Positions 17,152 through 26,990 of a DNA stretch of 64,000 bases are shown piece by piece. The notes beneath the pieces are model-generated. The model was given only the letters and a program-made list of their open reading frames with translations. It was not told the DNA's origin and did no database searches. A program made the position numbers and the translations under genes. Source of the stretch: CAJBVW01 sp964457335 (GTDB lineage Bacteria; Myxococcota_A; UBA796; SXON01); the NCBI GenBank assembly GCA_964457335.1, contig CAYWGD010000004.1, forward strand, positions 1-64,000. The letters are read 5' to 3'. The number at the start of each line of letters is the position of its first letter. Positions within the stretch are counted from its first letter, which is position 1.

Positions 17152-19098
17152 GTGCGTAGCTTGGCGTGTACGAAACCCACCCCGCGACCCACCGACCGGC
17201 CCATCCCCCGCGGGGCGCGGGTGGTGGCGCTCTTCGCCGCGTGTATCGGCGCCACGGGCGTGCTCGGCTGGCTGGCCGCGATCGAGAGCCTGCGGGCGGT
17301 GCACCCCGCCATGCCGGCCATGCAGCCGAACACGGCCCTCTCCATCGTCGCCTGCGGGATCTCACTCGGGCTGCCGGACCGCGCCCGGGTACCCGCGATC
17401 CTCCTGGCCCTCTTCTCGGTCGTCGTCGGCGCGCTCACCACCGTTGAGTACGTGAGCGGGCGCGACCTCGGCATCGACCACGCGGTCCTGCGCGGCACGA
17501 TGCGGATGTCCCCGCAGACCGCCGTGGCCGCCACGCTGACGGGGCTCGCGATGCTCACGCGCCGCCTGCCGGGCCACCAAGGCCTCGCGCAGCCCCTCGT
17601 GGTCGTCCCGGTCACGCTCTGCTACCTGTCGATGGTCGGGCTCCTGCTCCGCGCCACGGTGCCGGTCTTCCCGTTGGCGACGACGATGGCCGTGCCCACG
17701 GGGACGGCGTTCGCGCTCCTCGGCGCCGCCGTGGCGTTGTCCCAGCCGGAGCGCGGCCTCGTCGCGCGGTGGCGGAGCCGCGGGCCGGGGGGCCGCACGG
17801 TCCGCACCCTCCTCCCGGCGTTCGTGGTCCTCCCGACCGCGCTGGGGATCCTCCGGATGGCTGGCGAGCGCAGGGGCATCTACGACGAGGGCTTCGGAAT
17901 CGCGCTCCAGGCCACCGTGATGATGGTGCTGCTCGCGGCCGGCACCCTCCGGCACGGCCAGAGCCTCGACGAGCGGGAAGAGGCCCGGGCCCGGCAGGCC
18001 GACCGCTTCCGCAAGATCGTCGAGAACATCCCGGAGGGCGTCAGCGTCATGAACGCGGACGGCCGCGTGCTGTACGCGAATCCGCGCCTGTGCGACCTGC
18101 TCGGCCGCTCCGCGGGCCCCGGGCTCGCGCTCGTCGACTGTGTCGATCCGGCGGTCCGGGACCTGTTCCACGACTTCCTCCGGCGCGCCGAGCAGGGGCC
18201 CGCCCGCGTGACGGTCGCCGTGAACGCCGGGGCCGAGCGTCGCTTCCTGCGCCTCGCCGCCGCGCCCGTGCCCGACCCGCTCCCGGGCATGGAGCGGACC
18301 ACCCTCCTCGTCGTCGTCGACGACACCTCCCGCCGGATCGCCGAGGACCACCTCCGGACGCGCGCGGGCGAGCTCCAGATCGCCCTCCGCGACCTCGACG
18401 CCTTCGCGACGGTCGCCTCCCACGAGCTCCGCGAGCCCCTCCGCAAGATCCAGCTCCTCGCGGACGTCGCCCGGGACGCGCCGGCGGGCGACCCGAGCGC
18501 CGCGGACGCGCTGGGCCGCATCCGCCGGGCCGCCGCGCTCCTCCAGGATCGCGTGGCTGCCCTGCACACCTACTCGCGGCTCGGGGCGTCCGCGCGCGTG
18601 GTGCCCAACGTCGACGTCGCGGCGGTGGTCCGCGAGGCCGAGGGGCGGCTGTCCGCGCGGATCACCGAGGCCGGCGCGTCCGTCGTGGTGGGCGTCCTCC
18701 CCACCATCGAGGCCGACCCGGCGCTCCTCTGCGAGCTGTTCACCCACCTGTTCGACAACGCGCTGAAGTTCCGCCGGCCGGGCGTTCCGCCCGTCATCGA
18801 GGTCGCTTCCGCCCCGCGGAGCGGCGGGCGCGTGGCGATCACGGTCGCGGACAACGGGGTGGGGCTCGACGAGTCGGACTCCGGGCACCTCTTCGAGGTG
18901 TTCCGGACGGCGCACGCCCGCGGGCGCTTCGACGGGCAGGGCATCGGCCTCGCGACCTGCCGCCGCATCGCGGAGCTGCACGGCGGCGAGATCACGGCGC
19001 GGGGCAGTCCCGGCCAGGGCAGCGTGTTCACCGTCTGTCTGCCCGTGCGCGCCCATCCGGGAGTGCCCGCCGAATGCGTTCCTGTCGACGTCCCCTGA
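17152..19098 (+). CDS. Membrane sensor histidine kinase with PAS domain
   Basis: About 648 residues. The start is uncertain: GTG at 17152 chosen, with a GTG at 17128 and a TTG at 17161 also possible. Six to eight hydrophobic segments (from VVALFAACIGATGVLGWL to ALQATVMMVLLAAGT) form a MASE-like sensor region up to about residue 285. A PAS domain follows (FRKIVENIPEGVSVMNADGRVLYANPRLCDLLG). HisKA carries the phosphoacceptor His in VASHELREPLRKI, and HATPase_c has FDNALKF, VADNGVGLDE and GQGIGLATCRRIAELHGG. Autophosphorylation and transfer to the response regulator encoded by the overlapping next gene are expected. The signal is unknown. Confidence 0.9.
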   Translation: MRSLACTKPTPRPTDRPIPRGARVVALFAACIGATGVLGWLAAIESLRAVHPAMPAMQPNTALSIVACGISLGLPDRARVPAILLALFSVVVGALTTVEYVSGRDLGIDHAVLRGTMRMSPQTAVAATLTGLAMLTRRLPGHQGLAQPLVVVPVTLCYLSMVGLLLRATVPVFPLATTMAVPTGTAFALLGAAVALSQPERGLVARWRSRGPGGRTVRTLLPAFVVLPTALGILRMAGERRGIYDEGFGIALQATVMMVLLAAGTLRHGQSLDEREEARARQADRFRKIVENIPEGVSVMNADGRVLYANPRLCDLLGRSAGPGLALVDCVDPAVRDLFHDFLRRAEQGPARVTVAVNAGAERRFLRLAAAPVPDPLPGMERTTLLVVVDDTSRRIAEDHLRTRAGELQIALRDLDAFATVASHELREPLRKIQLLADVARDAPAGDPSAADALGRIRRAAALLQDRVAALHTYSRLGASARVVPNVDVAAVVREAEGRLSARITEAGASVVVGVLPTIEADPALLCELFTHLFDNALKFRRPGVPPVIEVASAPRSGGRVAITVADNGVGLDESDSGHLFEVFRTAHARGRFDGQGIGLATCRRIAELHGGEITARGSPGQGSVFTVCLPVRAHPGVPAECVPVDVP

Positions 19099-19523
19099 TC
19101 CTCGTCGCCGAAGACGACGAGGACGATCGCCTGCTCATCGGCGGGGCCCTCGCACGCACACCGGCGCAGCCCGACGTCCGCTACGTGACCGACGGCCGCG
19201 AGCTCCTGGACTACCTGCGCCGGCAGGGCCGCTGGGTCGAGCCCGCGACCTCCCCGGTGCCGGACCTCGTGCTCCTCGACCTGAACATGCCCCGGGTGAA
19301 CGGCCGCGAGGCGCTCCGCGCGCTGAAGCAGGATCCGTCGCTGCGGCGGCTGCCCGTGGTGGTGTTCACGACCTCGGAGGACCTGCGCGACGTGCAGGCC
19401 TGCTACGAGGCCGGTGCCAACGCCTTCGTGACCAAGCCGTCCTCTCTCGAGGAGCTCTCGCGCGCGCTCGCGGTGACGGCCGACTTCTGGCTGGCGGTCG
19501 CGGCCTCGCAGCCGCGGCCGTAG
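19074..19523 (+). CDS. Single-domain response regulator (Rcp1/CheY-like)
   Basis: 149 residues, overlapping the kinase 3' end by 25 nt. All receiver landmarks are there: acidic pocket AEDDEDD, phosphoacceptor Asp in LVLLDLNMPRVNG, Thr-Thr-Ser in VVFTTSEDL, and Lys in FVTKPSS. There is no output domain. The DDEDDRLLI start and LLDLNMP are hallmarks of Rcp1-type regulators that pair with phytochrome-like or PAS kinases. It probably relays phosphate to another protein rather than binding DNA. The gene ends directly against the stop of the convergent TolC-like gene. Confidence 0.92.
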   Translation: MRSCRRPLILVAEDDEDDRLLIGGALARTPAQPDVRYVTDGRELLDYLRRQGRWVEPATSPVPDLVLLDLNMPRVNGREALRALKQDPSLRRLPVVVFTTSEDLRDVQACYEAGANAFVTKPSSLEELSRALAVTADFWLAVAASQPRP

Positions 19524-20798
19524 CTACAGGTCCCCCGTCGCCGCCCGCAGGGTGAGCGCCGCGAGGTCCCGCTGCGTGCGGGTCTGCAGCACGCCCACCT
19601 CGGCGGCGAGGAGCCCCACGCGGGCGTCCTCCAGCTCGAGGAAGGAGATGCTCCCCGCCTGGAAGCCGATCTCGGAGAGGCGGACGTTCTCCTTCGCGAG
19701 CGCGAGCTCCCGCTCCACCGCGGCGAGCGTGGTGCGGGCGGTCTCGTACGCGCCCCAGGCCCCGCGCACCTCCTCGGTCGTCGTCTCGCGCGTGCGCTCC
19801 TCGGCGAGGAGCGCCATCCGCCGCACGCTCGCCTGCTTCTGCTGCTCCGCGATGCGCGCGCCGCCGTCCCAGAGCGTCCAGCGCGCCGAGAACACCAGCT
19901 GCCACATGTCCTTGTCGTCGGAGAAGCCGGTGTTCTCGTTGTAGGACCAGGTGAAGCGGCCATCGACGTTGGGGAGCCAGGCGAGGTCGGCGGCGATGCG
20001 CCCGTACCGCGCCGCGCGCGCCTGGTGCCGCGCCACGGCGATCTCCGGGCGGTTGGTCTGGGCGCGGTCCTCCGCGGCGTCGAGGTCGGTGTACGGGATG
20101 ACGGGCGCCTCGGGCACCTCGATCGGCGTGTCGAGCGGCCAGCCGGTGAGCCGCGCCAGCGCCTCCTCGGCGCGCACCTTGCCCTCGCGCGCGTTGGCCT
20201 GGTCGCGCTCGGCCCGGAGCACCGCGATGTCCGCCTGCAGCCGCGCGGTGGGCGGGGCGAGGCCCACGTCGACCTGCTGGGACGCGAGCTTGGCGTGCGC
20301 GCGGGCGTGCTCGACGGCGCGCTCGGCGAGCTGCGCGGCCTCCCGCGCGACGAGCACGCCGTAGTACGCCGCGGCGATGCCCGTGCGGATCTCCGCACGC
20401 TTGGACTGCTCCTCCGCGCGGCTGGCCTTCACGGTCTGCGTGGCCGCCTGGAAGAGCGGCAGCGCCTGCCCCGAGAACAGCGGCTGCACCACGCTCGCGT
20501 TCCAGGAGAGGTACTCCTTCTTGTTCACGACGATGGGCTCGCCCGCGTCGATGAAGTCCCGGAACTCCTCGGGGATCATCTCGGAGAAATCGAGCGCGAT
20601 CTCGTACTCGTTGATGGTGTAGTCCGCTCCCGCCACGAGCTTCGGCGAGAGCAGCGACCACGCCTGCGTCGTGAGCGTCTCCGCCTGCACGCGCTGCTCC
20701 TTCACGATCCGGAGCTCGGTGCCACCCTCCTCAGCGGCGGCCCATGCGTCTTCGAGGGTGGCGGCGGAGGCGGCGAACAACAGCGGAAGGAGCAGCAT
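19524..20798 (-). CDS. TolC-family outer-membrane efflux protein
   Basis: 424 residues with a short signal peptide (MLLLPLLFAASAATLEDA). Two long coiled-coil repeats typical of TolC/OMF proteins are visible, each preceded by a beta-strand hairpin: residues 110-215 and 300-420, with LASQQVDVGLAPPTARLQADIAVLRAERDQANAR and LSEIGFQAGSISFLELEDARVGLLAAEVGVLQTRTQRDLAAL. It would form a trimeric outer-membrane channel for a tripartite pump or type I exporter. No inner-membrane pump or adaptor gene is adjacent, so the partner lies elsewhere. Confidence 0.9.
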   Translation of the reverse strand: MLLLPLLFAASAATLEDAWAAAEEGGTELRIVKEQRVQAETLTTQAWSLLSPKLVAGADYTINEYEIALDFSEMIPEEFRDFIDAGEPIVVNKKEYLSWNASVVQPLFSGQALPLFQAATQTVKASRAEEQSKRAEIRTGIAAAYYGVLVAREAAQLAERAVEHARAHAKLASQQVDVGLAPPTARLQADIAVLRAERDQANAREGKVRAEEALARLTGWPLDTPIEVPEAPVIPYTDLDAAEDRAQTNRPEIAVARHQARAARYGRIAADLAWLPNVDGRFTWSYNENTGFSDDKDMWQLVFSARWTLWDGGARIAEQQKQASVRRMALLAEERTRETTTEEVRGAWGAYETARTTLAAVERELALAKENVRLSEIGFQAGSISFLELEDARVGLLAAEVGVLQTRTQRDLAALTLRAATGDL

Positions 20799-20838
20799 GA
20801 TGCCTCCAGGCGCACGTGCGGGGGGCGCCGGCGGGCGG

Positions 20839-20844
20839 TACCTT
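20839..20844 (+). promoter_or_regulatory. Candidate -10 box (TACCTT) of a leaderless transcript
   Basis: The box lies 7 nt before the ATG at 20852, with no ribosome site in the gap. Confidence 0.45.
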
Positions 20845-20851
20845 CTAATCG

Positions 20852-21922
20852 ATGTGGCTCCTCCTCGTGCTCGGCTGCTGGGAAACCCGACCGACTGTCG
20901 GGGATCACTGCACCCTCGCGCGCACCGTGCGGCTCGGGACCGAGGACGGCGCGACCGTCGCGCTGCACCACCACCCGGCGAGCGGCCCGCCCGTGCTGAT
21001 GGTGCACGGCATCTCGAGCAACCACCACTTCTTCGACCTCGACGCCGGACACTCCATGGCCGACTGGCTCGCCGATCGCGGCCACGACGTGTGGCTCCTC
21101 GACCTGCGCGGCCACGGGGACGCCGTCACCGATCTCGACGGGCGCCCGCAGCTCAACGGCTGGCGGGTGGACCACTACGGCCGCTACGACGTGAAGGCCG
21201 CCGTCGAGCACGTGCGCGCCTGCACCGGCTACGAGACGGTCTCCTACGTCGGCCACTCCATGGGCGGCATGGTGGGCACCATCTACGCCACGTCCGGCGG
21301 CGCCGCGTCGCTCGCGTCGGTGACCTACCTCGGGAGCCCCGGCACCTTCACCCGCGACGTGCCGATGGTGAAGCTCGCCCAGACCGGCTTCGCGGCCGGG
21401 GGCGCCGCGCTGCTCTCGCTCGACACCGCGGTGTTCGCCGCCACGGCCGCCGACTTCGACGAGGGCCCGCTGCGCGTGCGCGTCCAGGAGCGGCTCTACA
21501 ACCCGGCGAACTTCGAGCCCGCCACCATCGACCGGATGCTCCGCACCATCGTGAGCCCGCTGTCGCGCGGGGAGATGGCCCACTTCGCCCGGATGATCCG
21601 CCAGGAGCGCTTCACCAGCTGGGATCGCAGCGTCGACTACCTGGAGGCGCTCGCCGCGGTCGAGGTGCCGGCCTTCCTCGTGGTGGGGGCGGGCGACCGC
21701 GTGGTCGCGCCGGCCTGGGTCGAGGCCTACGCGGACGCCTTCGGCGGCCCGGTCGAGGTCTTCCGCGCGGGCACGGAGTCCGGGCTCGTGGCGGACTACG
21801 GCCACCTCGACCTCGCCCTCGGGGAGCGCGCCGCCACCGAGATCTACCCGCGCGTCGAGGCCTGGATCGACCGCTGGCCCGCCCGCCGGGCCGGGGCCCC
21901 GCAGGCGAACGCCGACCGCTGA
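20852..21922 (+). CDS. Alpha/beta-hydrolase lipoprotein
   Basis: 356 residues. A minimal signal (MWLLLVLGC) ends in a lipobox Cys. The alpha/beta hydrolase fold is well preserved: oxyanion motif VLMVHGISSNHHFF, LDLRGHGDA, nucleophile elbow GHSMGGMVG, acid region VVGAGDRVV, and His in DYGHLDL. It is therefore an envelope-anchored esterase or lipase; PHA- or fatty-ester-type substrates are possible but not shown. The gene converges on lgt (5-nt gap), whose product would modify it. Confidence 0.88.
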   Translation: MWLLLVLGCWETRPTVGDHCTLARTVRLGTEDGATVALHHHPASGPPVLMVHGISSNHHFFDLDAGHSMADWLADRGHDVWLLDLRGHGDAVTDLDGRPQLNGWRVDHYGRYDVKAAVEHVRACTGYETVSYVGHSMGGMVGTIYATSGGAASLASVTYLGSPGTFTRDVPMVKLAQTGFAAGGAALLSLDTAVFAATAADFDEGPLRVRVQERLYNPANFEPATIDRMLRTIVSPLSRGEMAHFARMIRQERFTSWDRSVDYLEALAAVEVPAFLVVGAGDRVVAPAWVEAYADAFGGPVEVFRAGTESGLVADYGHLDLALGERAATEIYPRVEAWIDRWPARRAGAPQANADR

Positions 21923-21926
21923 CGTG

Positions 21927-22832
21927 TCAGATGCGGGGCGCGGATGCGGTCTCGCCCTCGTCGTCGTGCACGAAGGGCGTCTCCGGCGCCACGCCCTTGC
22001 GGAAGCGCATGAGCACGATGAGGACGCCGAGCACCGCCACGGGGATCGAGATGAGCTGCGAGGTGGTGAGGAAGCCGAGGTAGCCGACCCCGCGCACCTC
22101 GTCGCCGCGCATCGACTCGTTGACCGGGCGCCACATCGAGTAGAGCAGCAGCACGGCCGCGAACACCTGCCCGTCGAAGCGGCGGTGGCGCCAGATCCAG
22201 GACGTGACGAGGAAGATCGTGACGCAGGCCGCCGACTCCCAGAGCTGGGTCGGGTACACCGGCACGTCGTTGTGGCCGACGCCGTGGCGCGTGAGCTCGG
22301 CGAAGAACGGGAAGTGGTCGAGCAGGAAGATCTGCCCGCCGGTGAACGTGTCCGGGAGCAGCGGCGTCGCGTCCGCGGGGAGCTGGATGATCGCTCCGTG
22401 GCAGCAGCCCGCCATGAAGCAGCCGATGCGCCCGATGGCGAGGCCGAGCATGACGGTGGGGGCGACCACGTCGGCGAGCTTCCACGGGTTCATGCCCCGC
22501 TTGATGCCGTAGAGGATGCCGCCGATGCCCGCGAGGATGAAGCCGCCGTAGAACGCGAAGCCGCCCTGCCAGATGCGGAAGAACACCATCGGATCGGCGA
22601 AGAACACGTCCGGCGTGGCCATGAGGAAGTGGAGCAGGCGGGCGCCGGCGAGCCCGAGCACGATGGCGGTGAGGTAGAGCCCCACCATCTTGTCGGGATC
22701 GATGCCGACCTTCGCCGCGCGCCGGTGCGAGATGATCGCCGCCGCGAGGAACGCGAGCGTGATCATGAGGCCCCAGCTGTTGTAGGGCACCTCGCCGAAC
22801 GCGGTCTGCTGCTTGAAGAGGGTCGGCCACAT
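21927..22832 (-). CDS. lgt: Prolipoprotein diacylglyceryl transferase
   Basis: 301 residues from the ATG at 22832. Seven hydrophobic segments. The Lgt signature region reads GRIGCFMAGCCHG, the Cys-rich variant found in many delta-proteobacterial and myxobacterial Lgt proteins in place of GRxGNF. An invariant-type Arg is in FAFYGGFILAG...IKRG and PVYPTQLWES is present. It transfers diacylglycerol from phosphatidylglycerol to the lipobox Cys, the first step in maturing the many lipoproteins of this window. Divergent from radC across a 205-bp region with three inverted repeats. Confidence 0.94.
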   Translation of the reverse strand: MWPTLFKQQTAFGEVPYNSWGLMITLAFLAAAIISHRRAAKVGIDPDKMVGLYLTAIVLGLAGARLLHFLMATPDVFFADPMVFFRIWQGGFAFYGGFILAGIGGILYGIKRGMNPWKLADVVAPTVMLGLAIGRIGCFMAGCCHGAIIQLPADATPLLPDTFTGGQIFLLDHFPFFAELTRHGVGHNDVPVYPTQLWESAACVTIFLVTSWIWRHRRFDGQVFAAVLLLYSMWRPVNESMRGDEVRGVGYLGFLTTSQLISIPVAVLGVLIVLMRFRKGVAPETPFVHDDEGETASAPRI

Positions 22833-22887
22833 CGCCGGACGTCTATCGCGCGGGCCCGTCCGGGGATTCCGCGCGGACATCCACGCC

Positions 22888-22904
22888 CGGACAGATTGTG
22901 TCCG
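22888..22904. promoter_or_regulatory. Inverted repeat CGGACA-N5-TGTCCG
   Basis: A perfect 6+5+6 inverted repeat in the lgt/radC divergent region. It has the size of a dimeric repressor operator. It shares the GGAC/GTCC core with the two palindromes 30-60 bp to the right. Confidence 0.5.
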
Positions 22905-22931
22905 AGGGGGCCCTCTTGACGCCCCCGGATC

Positions 22932-22945
22932 GACGGACGTCCGTC
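22932..22945. promoter_or_regulatory. 14-bp palindrome GACGGACGTCCGTC, copy 1
   Basis: A perfect palindrome (16 bp when flanking C/G are included), 21 bp start-to-start from copy 2, i.e. on the same DNA face. Probable operator pair upstream of radC. Confidence 0.6.
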
Positions 22946-22952
22946 GGGGCCT

Positions 22953-22966
22953 GACGGACGTCCGTC
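22953..22966. promoter_or_regulatory. 14-bp palindrome GACGGACGTCCGTC, copy 2
   Basis: Identical to copy 1 and extended to 16 bp by flanking T/A. It lies about 70 bp before the radC start. Confidence 0.6.
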
Positions 22967-23037
22967 ACCCCCGCTCGCCGAAAACCGAGCTCCTCCCGTC
23001 GGCACGCCGGGTGCAGGGGCGCCCGGCGGAGGTGCGG

Positions 23038-23688
23038 ATGATGCCCCGTGAGCGCTACCTGCTGACCGGCCCGGAGGGCGCCGGCCCCACGGACCTCGTC
23101 GCCCTGGTGCTCGGGACGGGCGCGGGCGGCCGGTCGGCGCGGACCATCGCGAGCGATCTGCTCGATCGCTTCGGGGGGGTCGGCGGCCTCGCCGGGGCCT
23201 CCCCGGGGGCCCTCGCGGCCGTGCGCGGGGTGGGGCCCGCGCGCGCCACGCGGCTGCACGCCGGGCTCGCGCTCGGCCAGCGGGTCCGGACCGACGCTCG
23301 TGTGGACATGGCGCCCGTGGACGGGCCCACCGCGGCCGCCCGGTGGTTCCTCCCGGCGCTCGACGGGCTCCCGCAGGAGGAGCTCCACGCGCTCTACCTC
23401 GACCTCCGCTGTCGCCCGCTCACCTACCGGCGGCTCTCTACCGGCAGTGACCGCCTCACGGTCTTCGACCCCCGTCACATCCTCCGGCCGGCCGTGGAGC
23501 TCGGCGCTGCCTCGGTGATCGTGGCGCACAACCACCCGAGCGGGGACCCGTCCCCCTCACCGGAGGACCTACGCGCCACCCGCGCGCTCGCGACCTCTTG
23601 CGACGTGCTCGGCGTGCGGCTCGCGGACCACCTCGTGGTGGGGGGCGGGCGGTGGGAGTCGCTGCGGGAGCGGGGAGCCATCCCGTGA
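23038..23688 (+). CDS. radC: RadC family JAB/MPN-domain protein
   Basis: 216 residues from the ATG at 23038 (GGAGG 5 nt upstream; the next ATG at 23041 is equally possible). The N-terminal part has a helix-hairpin-helix-like segment (LAAVRGVGPARATRLHAGLALGQRV). The C-terminal JAB metallopeptidase core has AHNHPSGDPSPSPED, the HxHPSGxxxPSxxD zinc motif, and a conserved Glu upstream. The usual family segment with GTLN is replaced by TGSDRLTVFDPRHIL. RadC was named for DNA repair but its function remains unresolved. The double palindrome upstream suggests tight transcriptional control. Confidence 0.88.
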   Translation: MMPRERYLLTGPEGAGPTDLVALVLGTGAGGRSARTIASDLLDRFGGVGGLAGASPGALAAVRGVGPARATRLHAGLALGQRVRTDARVDMAPVDGPTAAARWFLPALDGLPQEELHALYLDLRCRPLTYRRLSTGSDRLTVFDPRHILRPAVELGAASVIVAHNHPSGDPSPSPEDLRATRALATSCDVLGVRLADHLVVGGGRWESLRERGAIP

Positions 23689-23704
23689 GGCGGGCCGCCA
23701 CCGG

Positions 23705-23726
23705 CCGGGCGCCCCCACGAGCCCGG
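23705..23726. terminator. Hairpin between convergent radC and the sigma-54 activator gene
   Basis: CCGGGC, a 10-nt loop, and GCCCGG, ending one base before the stop of the minus-strand gene. No T-run, so a weak or bidirectional terminator. Confidence 0.35.
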
Positions 23727-25334
<1,608 letters not shown>

Positions 25335-25342
25335 CGCGGCGG

Positions 25343-25348
25343 ACCATA
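25343..25348 (-). promoter_or_regulatory. Candidate -10 box (TATGGT) of a leaderless transcript
   Basis: The box lies 8 nt before the ATG at 25334, with no ribosome site between. Confidence 0.45.
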
Positions 25349-25464
25349 CCACACGCGGGCGACACGACGCGTCGACCCCCGCCGAGCGCCCCGCGGGGCC
25401 CGGCGGGGCGGGCGTCCGCGCGCGGCGATTGCGCCCGGCGACGGGACGCGGCAGGATCCGGGCG

Positions 25465-25989
25465 GTGCTCCTCCTCCTCCTCGGCTGCGCGGCGGCGTGG
25501 CGACCGGACGCGCCGGGTCGCTTCGATCTGGACGTGCCCGGCGGCTGGCGGATCACCCGCAACCACCGCTGGTTCGGCAACGACGTGCTGGAGCTCGCGG
25601 ACCCGGCCGCCCGGGCGACCATCACGGTGGAGCTGGTGCACGCCGACGCGCGGTCGCGGCAGCTCCCCCTCGACCTGCTCGCCGAGACGCGGGCGCTGTC
25701 GATGGGGCGCTCGATGGGCATCGAGAACGGCCGCTCCCACCTCCACCAGATCGACCTCGACGGCCACGAGGCCTGGGCCGTCACCGGGCGGCGCCGGTGG
25801 CAGTTCGTGGAGGCCGACTACAGCACGATCATCACCCGCGCCGGGCGGCACGTGGCGCAGATCACGCTGCAGGCCCCCGCGGGACAGCTCGACCGCGCGC
25901 TGCCCGCCTGGTCGACGGTGCTGGAGACCTTCCGCTTCCCGCAAGATCCCGTGCCGGCCGACGCGCCGCTGTTCGACCCGGAGGAGTGA
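25465..25989 (+). CDS. Small lipoprotein with a PsbP-like fold
   Basis: 174 residues from a GTG at 25465 (AGGA 8 nt upstream). A TTG at 25429 would add twelve mostly basic residues and give a more normal signal peptide. Lipobox: VLLLLLGCAAAW. The body FDLDVPGGWRITRNHRWFGNDVLELADPAARATITVELV resembles small secreted folds of the PsbP or DUF1795 kind and echoes the start of the protein at 62012 (ITLDLPGGWEMTRWSDWDF). It is divergent from the FHA activator and overlaps the next start by one base. Function unknown. Confidence 0.72.
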   Translation: MLLLLLGCAAAWRPDAPGRFDLDVPGGWRITRNHRWFGNDVLELADPAARATITVELVHADARSRQLPLDLLAETRALSMGRSMGIENGRSHLHQIDLDGHEAWAVTGRRRWQFVEADYSTIITRAGRHVAQITLQAPAGQLDRALPAWSTVLETFRFPQDPVPADAPLFDPEE

Positions 25990-26966
25990 TGGCGCGGCTG
26001 CGCTGCGAGGTCCTGGCGCGGGAAGGCGCCCGCGCGACGCTCGTGCGCGACGAGACCGGGCGGCTGTTGCGGCTCTTCGCGGCCGCGCCGCCGGACGGGG
26101 CGCGCTGGCTGGGCGCGCTCGACGGCGAGCCGGCGTGGGGCGTGCCCGTCGAGGAGGTCCCCGCCGACGCGGTCGGCGACCCGCTCGCCGTGGCGTGGAT
26201 CGAGAGCCAGGCCCTCGACGAGGTGGGCGTGGCCGTCGGCCCGGACCGCGATGCGATCGGGCTCTTCGACGCGCCCACCACCGGCACGGCCACCGGGGAG
26301 CACACCGAGGGCCCGCCCTCCGGCCCCGACCGCGGCGGGGAGCAGCGGCGGACGGCGGTCCTCGCGTGGATCGCGGCGCAGCCGCCGCCGGACGCCGCGC
26401 CCGCCGCCGAGGGCGTGCCCTGCACGGCGCTCAAGCGCCTCATCGCCGACGAGCCCCTGGACCCGCTCCCTGCGCTCGACGGGGTGCCGCCCCGCGGCCG
26501 CGAGCCCGCGCGCCGGGCGGGCCGGGATCCCGCGGAGCTCGCGCCGGAGCGGGAGGACACCGCGACGCAGATCGAGGGCTTCGAGGCGATGCTCGAGCGG
26601 CGTGGTGACCCCGACACGAGCGAGGAGGTCCCCCGACGCGCCGGCGGGTCGAACGGCGCCCGGCGCGGCGACCCCGAGACGAGCGATCCCGACGGGCGCC
26701 GCCTCGACGTCGTGCGGCCGCGGACGATCCCCGGCGCGCGCGACGCCACGCCCCCGCTCCCGCGGGACCCCACGGCCACCGAGGAGGCCGGGGCGGGCGC
26801 GGCGCGGGCGGCGGGGGGCGCGGCGGCATGGGACGCGGCCACGCGCGCGCAGGAGGCCCCGGCGCGCCCGGAGCCGGCCGCGCCGCGGTGGAGCGCCACG
26901 CGCGTGCTCCTGGTGGTGGCGATCGCGGCCCTCGCGATCGCGGGCATCCTCGCGGCGGTGGGGTAG
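25989..26966 (+). CDS. Tail-anchored acidic protein of unknown function
   Basis: 325 residues; the ATG shares its A with the previous stop (TGATG), with GGAGGAG just upstream. The N-terminal ~90 residues form a compact domain (RCEVLAREGARATLVRDETGRLLRLFA...VAWIESQALDEVGVAVGPD). Then comes a long Pro/Glu/Arg-rich disordered stretch containing two copies of a GDP(D/E)TS motif. The C-terminus is a single membrane helix (VLLVVAIAALAIAGILAAVG) ending at the last residue, so it is tail-anchored with the bulk in the cytoplasm. The Thr-rich linker could be a substrate for Ser/Thr kinases read by the FHA activator next door; this is speculative. Confidence 0.68.
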   Translation: MARLRCEVLAREGARATLVRDETGRLLRLFAAAPPDGARWLGALDGEPAWGVPVEEVPADAVGDPLAVAWIESQALDEVGVAVGPDRDAIGLFDAPTTGTATGEHTEGPPSGPDRGGEQRRTAVLAWIAAQPPPDAAPAAEGVPCTALKRLIADEPLDPLPALDGVPPRGREPARRAGRDPAELAPEREDTATQIEGFEAMLERRGDPDTSEEVPRRAGGSNGARRGDPETSDPDGRRLDVVRPRTIPGARDATPPLPRDPTATEEAGAGAARAAGGAAAWDAATRAQEAPARPEPAAPRWSATRVLLVVAIAALAIAGILAAVG

Positions 26967-26990
26967 GCTGCGGGCCGGGCGCGGACCGTC

